From Actinostola sp. cb2023 (taxonomy: Eukaryota; Cnidaria; Anthozoa; Actiniaria; Actinostolidae): a stretch of DNA of 64,000 nt. This document shows, piece by piece, positions 58,377-64,000 of this stretch. How positions within the stretch are numbered: the stretch's first letter is position 1; each line of letters begins with the position of its first letter. The stretch covers positions 17,973 through 81,972 of the forward strand of contig JAUJYZ010000708.1 of assembly GCA_033675265.1 (NCBI GenBank), given 5' to 3'. The notes under the pieces are model-generated. The model did no database searches and had not been told where the DNA came from. It worked only from the letters and a program-made list of their open reading frames with translations. Made by a program: the position numbers and the translations under genes.

Positions 58377-59482
58377 ATGAGATCGTTTCTTGTTGTGGTG
58401 ATAGTTCTCGCAGCTGTTGTAGCTGTTGCAGGTTAGTATGGCGATCCTTGTATCAGTTGGACAGTGAATTGTGGTGCATATTTTGTGTAAACCAGATCTG
58501 TAGTATCGCTATATACTCCTCAAACAGTCGCTCAAATAAAGATTATTTTACGTGTTGAAGTCAAAACGAGATACAAGAACAAGAAAAAATTGTTTATCTT
58601 TGTCAAAACGGGCGAAAAGTGTTGGTACGTGTTGCACAGAAAGCCAACGCCCTCTTAGCATGCTAGCTACACAACGTATTACGCACGACAAAGTGTTTCA
58701 GATATTTAGGGTCGAGATTTTAGACGCTTTTGAAACCTATGCCGAGGTTTATCACCAAACAATACTGAGCTAGACGTTGCTCTCTAATTTGAAACGTCGT
58801 TTAAAGTCACATTTTTATGTCTTCACTACTGAAGTTCCTAAGTCAAGTTATTCTGTGCCCCTCTCACCAATTTTCTAAACGAGGGAGGTTTAATGTCTTT
58901 ATGCCGAAATACGTGATATAATCGCGCTATTGTTACGTCCATCTTAGATCGCCGTGATCGTTGGTAAAATGTTTTGGGAGAAAAGAAACCATCATCTAAC
59001 TTGCTCTGCTGTAATGTAATTCGATGAGAGGAGTCTGGCATTCTTATGGAATTTAAAACTTGGTCCCTGACGAAAAGATCAGCCATGGTCAAGTGACCCT
59101 CGATGCTAAATCTCTCTTTGCGTTTTAATTTCTAGGCTTGCAGCACGGAACACTTCGAATAGGAAGGTCATCATTAGATGGTTACTGTGATACTGTTACC
59201 TTCCCATCAGCCTTCACGGGTGTTGGATCAGTGAAGGTGTTTACGTCAGTAGGTTTTGGCACGAGCTCAACACGTGTACATGACGTAGTGTTCACGTGGG
59301 TTGAGTCTGTCACTACAAGCAGCTTTAAAGTGTGCCTAGTTGAGAGTGGGACTGGATCCAATGGTAACGCGACGATTAATTGGATCGCTTACCAGGGAAC
59401 TGAATTTGGCGTGGCTGACGGGAGTGCAAGGTTTAGGGACTGGACAACAGGGACCCAGTGTAATCATGTTCCTCTGCCACAG
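58377..59482 (+). CDS. Signal peptide plus H-type-lectin-like domain, 5' part of a gene
   Basis: Exon 1 (58377-58431) encodes MRSFLVVVIVLAAVVAVA, a complete signal peptide, and ends in phase 1 at GTTAGT. Exon 2 (59136-59482) starts after TTTCTAG, restores the frame and ends in phase 0 at CAG-GTTAGT. Its 115 residues run from HGTLRIGRSSLDGYCDTVTF to the end and match the H-type lectin pattern: an opening G-L-I-G strand, TVTFPSAFTG, a central VHDVVFTWVESVTTSSFKVC and the closing INWIAYQG. These secreted domains bind sugars (established for the family, for example discoidin-like and snail agglutinin lectins). Downstream exons were not identified, so the gene is partial or ends outside what I can recognise. 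Confidence 0.65.
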
Positions 59483-59750
59483 GTTAGTCATTTACTATCT
59501 ATTAAGTAAACGAGTTGTTAGTGAAGTCAGAAGTCCATAAACTCTTTTAAAATATTTCATATTGGCCCTTGGTCCATCAACTACGGTATGTTCTATTTTT
59601 ATAGAAAACCATCCCGCTAAATCTATTATGGATGAGATCACCCCTTAGATTTTCTGCTCTTTCTTTCTTTCGAGACCTTTCCGTGGTGTTCCAGGATGGT
59701 TTACCTTGTCAACGTTTCATTGGATTTTGTTAGGAGCCCATAAGTAGGAG

Positions 59751-60087
59751 CATCCATGCTACATATTGGGTCTATGCCACGGCGTTTGAACAAGTTTGGC
59801 TATCAATCACTGAGCACTTCCGGTTTTATTTGCAGCAACTCGTTTTATTTGTAGCAATGCAACTCGTTTTATTTGCTGCAACTCGTTTTATTTGTAGCAA
59901 CTCGTTTTATTTGCTGCAACTCGTTTTATTTGCAGCAACTCGTTTTATTTGCTCTCTGCAACTCGTTTTATTTGCCTCAACTCGTTAATTTGCAGCAACA
60001 GTGATTGGTCAATTTCGTGTTCTAAAAATAGCCAAACTTTTTCAAACGCCGTGACAGATTTTAATGCTTCATGGATGCTCCTACTTA
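59751..60087. mobile_element. 337-bp MITE with a 19-bp minisatellite loop
   Basis: TAAGTAGGAGCATCCATG at the left is mirrored at the right. A second pair, ACGGCGTTTGAACAAG and AATAGCCAAAC, lies further in. Inside, CAACTCGTTTTATTTGCAG repeats about nine times (59833-59998). Confidence 0.8.
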
Positions 60088-60147
60088 ATAATTTATTAAT
60101 TTAACTTTGATCACAAACCACGTTGTCGAACCTCCGTCATTCTATAT

Positions 60148-60153
60148 ATGATG

Positions 60154-60251
<98 letters not shown>

Positions 60252-60252
60252 C
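60148..60252. repeat. AAT microsatellite at a retroelement end
   Basis: About 35 AAT units with few interruptions. On the minus strand it follows the hammerhead-like motif by about 66 bases and may be the tail of the Penelope-like fragment. Confidence 0.9.
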
Positions 60253-60317
60253 ATCATGAATTGAGAGTATTTAACTTCGTCAGGCAAAAGAAATAGACGA
60301 CAAACGCGTATTCAGAC

Positions 60318-60342
60318 GTTTCGCCGGTGAAGGCTTCATCAG
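60318..60342 (-). ncRNA. Hammerhead-like motif of the Penelope-like fragment
   Basis: Minus strand: CTGATGA, A, GCC, TTCACC, GGC, GAAAC. The CUGAUGA and GAAA blocks and a short stem II fit a hammerhead core, apart from one extra A before the stem. Penelope-like elements are known to carry hammerhead motifs. Stems I and III were not resolved by eye. Confidence 0.4.
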
Positions 60343-60492
60343 TGGTATATTTTAAACTGAAAATCACTCTCTAAATAACTTACATTTGAATAGTGAAATA
60401 CCCAGTGGTATTGGTTGATTAAACAATGCTTAATAATTACAATACAGTAAATAGATGTGGTGTCCTGGGAATAATAATAACAATGTACTGAG

Positions 60493-60870
60493 TTATATGC
60501 AGAGAAACCTGCCTACACAGCCATTCATAATGTTTGTTGATTGTTTTCTTATTTCAAGTGCTTCAATTACTTTACGCTCTTTGGGGAATTTGATGTTAGG
60601 GTGCAGTATTTTCCATCTAATTGGGGATTCTTTCAGGAAGTTGGCAGAGTGTGATTGCAAATGTGTGAACACGGTCTGGCCACGGAGGTGTTCTTTTATC
60701 CGTGAACCAATGGTGCGTCCTGTTTCTCCAATGTAGACTGCTTGACAGTAAGAACACTTTTAAAATGTTGTAGATGGTATTCTTAGTTAGGCATTTGTTT
60801 TCCCTTTCAGCCAGCACACATGTTTCACATTCGCGAGGACAATTTTGCTTGACTTTGGGCGCTTTTTGCT
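60493..60870 (-). pseudogene. Penelope-like retroelement fragment, GIY-YIG endonuclease
   Basis: The frame ending at 60493-60495 encodes CQAVYIGETGRTIGSRIKEH and continues to RKVIEALEIRKQSTNIMNGC. VYIGETGR is the GIY-YIG nuclease signature, followed by the R-x-x-EH region and an IEALEI helix carrying the expected glutamates. Upstream and one frame over, CPRECETC and CSYC give the cysteine cluster normally found before this nuclease in Penelope-like elements, with a small indel near 60765 separating the frames. The reverse-transcriptase part is absent, so this is a 5'-truncated dead copy. The domain would nick DNA for integration. Confidence 0.75.
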
Positions 60871-60936
60871 TGCATGTTTACCGAGTCACGCAACGAACGA
60901 CCAAACACTGTTTTCATTGCACTAAGATATCTATAT

Positions 60937-61081
60937 GAGACGTATTTAAATAAAAAGAGTCTAAAGTCATTAGACCCATTTGATGTACTCAGGTTGGCTT
61001 TGATTTTTGCCACGTAACGTTTGAATTGATCAATATCACAAGTTGATTAGGCTATACCCTTTTTGTAAAAACAACTCTCAC
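60937..61081. repeat. 145-bp direct repeat, copy 1
   Basis: GAGACGTATTTAAATAAAAAG to AACAACTCTCA, repeated at 61394-61538 with about 97% likeness by eye. The intervening 312 bp shows no gene. Confidence 0.8.
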
Positions 61082-61393
61082 TATTTTCACTGCAGAACAA
61101 TGCAATAATCGATTCTCATGCAATCCGCGCGCATTCATACTTACAGTATGTACAACGCATGCACGTAGTAATGCTTGCCAGTTGAGGACGAACACATGTC
61201 ATGCAGCAAGCACCACCAACATCTGTCCAATCAACGCAAGTCTGCAAGATGATGGAAAAGTAAACGTATGAGCTATCTTCTTTACAATAGATCGACAAAA
61301 TACCTCAAACAATCCAATAACTCGGACATGCGCGTCGGTTGATTGCCATGCTGATGAAACTGACAGCTATTATTATCACCAATGATAGACAGT

Positions 61394-61538
61394 GAGACGT
61401 GTTTAAATAAAAGGAGTCTAAAGTCATTAGACCCATTTGATGTACTCAGGTTGGTTTTGATTTTTGCCACGTAACGTTTGAATTGATCAATATCACAAGT
61501 TGATTAGGCTATACCCTTTTTGTAAAAACAACTCTCAT
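61394..61538. repeat. 145-bp direct repeat, copy 2
   Basis: See 60937-61081. The pair may be parts of two related retroelement copies, as a short conserved frame (STSNGSNDFRL on the minus strand) runs through both. Confidence 0.8.
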
Positions 61539-61734
61539 ATATTTAGTTCAAATAGACTATTTCAGTTAGAAAACCGATTTTTTTTTTTTTTAAAATTAAC
61601 GCCAGTAGAGAGTTAGCTTCAACACTGACACTGCTACTGAGCGGACAGCCGGCGAAACATGTCAAGCATATTTCGATCAGTACCTATATATAGAAAAATA
61701 TGACAATGGATATGTAGTTTATTCCTAGATGTAT

Positions 61735-61764
61735 CTTGATAATGACGTTTGTAACGTCGAAACG
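61735..61764 (+). ncRNA. Possible retroelement 3' stem-loop with GAAAC
   Basis: CTTGATAAT, stem GACGTT / AACGTC with a short loop, then GAAAC. It has the same order as the other hammerhead-like motifs but a poorer CUGANGA block, and is followed 83 bases later by an AAT run. Confidence 0.25.
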
Positions 61765-61846
61765 TCGTCGACTTATATGTCCTGGAGTTTTTCACCTTTT
61801 ATCGCTCAACTTTATAGTAAAATCGTTTAATAAGTCTTTACTTAAC

Positions 61847-61984
61847 GATAATGATAATAATAATAATAACAATAATAATAATAAAAAATAATAATAATAA
61901 TAACAATAAAAAAATAAATAATAATAATAATAACAACAATAATATTAATGATAACAATAATAATAATTATGATAACAACAATAA

Positions 61985-62046
<62 letters not shown>

Positions 62047-62080
62047 TTAGTAACAATAATAATAATATTATTAATTATAT
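61847..62080. repeat. AAT/AAC microsatellite
   Basis: Interrupted AAT array with AAC and GAT variants. The long asparagine or isoleucine frames through it are not genes. Confidence 0.9.
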
Positions 62081-62225
62081 CCATTTTGAAATCACTAGCA
62101 TTTCCTGTAATCTGATTGGTTAAAAATGGTGCGATTTATTCCCAAATTGAAAGTGCAGAAAAAACATGAAATAGCCAATCAGAACACAGAAGAAAAAAAA
62201 GGAAATAAATGAACAGGAAATATTT

Positions 62226-62798
62226 TTGGATTTTACAACAACAATTCTTTCATATTTTACAAAACAAATGGATGATTTTTTCAACTTACAGTTTTTTATT
62301 AATGACTATTCCCTCTTTCAAGCTGAAGAGGAACTGAATGTGAATGATTTTCCGTCATTTGACATCCATTTGGATTCAGAAAATGCAGAATCAACTACCA
62401 AAACAGGTCCAAAACAAGCGAAATAGCTCCGTTAACTAGTAGTGAGTCCATTCCTGAATTTGCGATTGGAAAAACAGTTCCTGTTTTTTCTAATAATTTT
62501 ACACAACCCAAGATATTGATGAATTAAGACAATTAATGTCTCGGGCCATTAACACCCGATTAATAAGAAGACTAAAAACCTTTCTACAAAGCAATGGCTT
62601 TGTGTGTTTGAAAACTGGTGCAAGTCCCGCCATCTTGACATTGAAATCAACAAAATGGCGCCTGTTGTAGTGTTGACCTCAACAAGACTCTCACTCGATC
62701 AGTTCTATGCAGAAGTCAAAAAGCGCAAGGACAGCGAAGACAATGAGCCACAATCTTTAAGAATTATCCAGAGTGCAATTGAGCGTCATTTGAAGTAG
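62226..62798 (+). pseudogene. Crypton/DUF3504-like (QRICH1/ZMYM-type) fragment
   Basis: The frame 62553-62798 reads QWLCVFENWCKSRHLDIEIN and later DQFYAEVKKRKD and EPQSLRIIQSAIERHLK. This is the hallmark of the Crypton-derived tyrosine-recombinase-like domain found in QRICH1, ZMYM2-4 and KCTD1-related proteins and in many cnidarian transposons. An acidic segment upstream (62226-62426, with EEELNVNDFPSFDIHLDSE) may be its N-terminal exon, and DIDELRQLMSRAINTR one frame over shows a frameshift near 62560. The catalytic region is absent. It is a decayed or truncated copy. Confidence 0.6.
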
Positions 62799-64000
62799 AA
62801 TAATTATCCTGTGAGCATAGTATTTATCCAGGCAATTTCACGGCAATTTCACGGCTTGCAGCAAATCGACAACACGAAGGTCATTTCCTTGCGACAGCAG
62901 GTCAAGTGATGAGGGGAAATTAAATAGCAATGAAGAGGACTATGTAGTTTTTTTTTTATCTTGCTCATGCCAACTCACAAATTCTGAACGGCAAAACATT
63001 TGAGAGGAACACAAATCCAGTAAACAAAAAAAACAGCGATTATAAATAAAGAGAGAAACAGCTACAAACACATGGACTCGCCCGGAACACCACATACTTG
63101 AAAAGATTCAGGCGAAAATTGGACAGCAAAAAGACACATAGTTGACAGGGCATACTAAACAGTAAAGTACAAAGGCTGCGCACAAGTTTGAAACCGAGTA
63201 CATCAACTTTGATTGGATTTTCCATTTCCGAAAACTCAAAAGTTTGATCCTCAGTTTTTACTGTAAGAGAGTCATTCACGAACTCAGAAGATCTAGATAG
63301 AAATTCGACTAAAATACTGTAAATCAATGGATATCCATGATATCATCTACTTTCCGGAACCACTCAAACAAAGTCCGAATACTCATTAATTTATAGAAGT
63401 TTGAAACAGTACCAACAAAGTTCTTCATTTATCGCCGTTAAGTTTTCCTTTGTTGTCAAGGCTTCCCCGTTCAACTTTCATTATCGAGTTTATAAAATGG
63501 TAAAAATTTTGTTTTTGGTGCTTGATAACTCCAGAATAACAGGCAACGGTAGGGTCATTTCTTTCGCATTCGTTTCCGCATTTTGTAATGATATAAAATT
63601 TATTTTTTAGTGATTTTGGTAGCGTTTTTGAACCCTATGTCGGCAAAACCATTCCGCCATACTGAATTTTTTGATTTTCTGTGAATGTTCTGTTGCATGT
63701 AAACCACTGCAATGGAATTGGCTCAATATCATTTTCTATTGTATTTTAGCCAATGAAAATCGAGATAATTTGCGTTTGGGTAATTGTACTAAATTACATT
63801 TTTGCACTGAATTAACATCTGCACTGGCAGTTAAGACCTTTGTACCGATACGGCGGCAATTTTGGATTCTATTGTTTGGCTACTTAATATGGGATGCTCA
63901 GGGTGCAAATGACCCAAAACTGTACAGTGTGGAGTCGCGTCACTCTATGATTTTATCATTTTGTAAAGAAATTCATTGCTTTAAATTAGGTTTTCGTTCG
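62799..64000. other. Stretch without a supported gene
   Basis: AT-rich sequence with short overlapping open frames only. CCAATG and AAAATGG-type words near 63640 and 63730 are too weak to call a promoter. Confidence 0.5.

Noticed and set aside
61842..62123. Asparagine- or isoleucine-rich open frames
   Set aside because: They are translations of an AAT microsatellite.

Overview
This is eukaryotic, intron-containing, repeat-rich DNA, most likely from a cnidarian and probably an anthozoan such as a coral. Three points suggest this: a secreted PAN plus CNTNAP-type fibrinogen-like gene, an H-type-lectin-like gene, and a repeat load of MITEs, a P-element-like transposase, a Penelope-like retroelement and a Crypton-like fragment. 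The organism is inferred; no search was run. No rRNA, bacterial operon or CRISPR array was seen.

The layout is dominated by a giant inverted duplication. Bases 1-28540 read back in reverse complement as 29898-56708, around a 1357-base unmatched centre (28541-29897). Base 1 pairs with base 56708, so the match runs to the window edge and the true outer end is not visible. The arms are near-identical but differ by scattered single-base changes, small indels and four large differences: a 680-bp MITE only in the left arm (22030-22709), a roughly 2.8-kb block only in the left arm (about 23867-26655, holding transposase exons, a 70-bp satellite and a 41-N gap), a roughly 1.8-kb block only in the right arm (about 30514-32315), and small MITE-scale changes. 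These look like differences between alleles, so two haplotypes joined head to head by assembly is a serious alternative to a real palindrome.

Each arm, from outside to centre, holds: a poly-C or poly-G tract; a 330-bp element with a 30-bp-periodic TCACG dyad array; a candidate exon; a truncated fibrinogen-like gene copy cut by a 45-bp minisatellite; a 5.1-kb Mutator-like element with about 715-bp terminal inverted repeats and 9-bp target duplications; tRNA-derived SINEs; the complete four-exon PAN/fibrinogen-like gene; a foldback element; and the first exon of a P-element-like gene. The innermost part is a divergent tandem repeat of about 148 bp on both sides of the centre. The centre itself holds a MITE and a decayed coding fragment.

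The part beyond the visible duplication (56709-64000) holds a signal-peptide plus H-type-lectin-like gene that continues into unrecognised exons, a Penelope-like GIY-YIG fragment with a hammerhead-like 3' motif, AAT microsatellites, and a Crypton/DUF3504-like fragment. The cellular genes are probably secreted recognition proteins. Most of the rest is transposon-derived.
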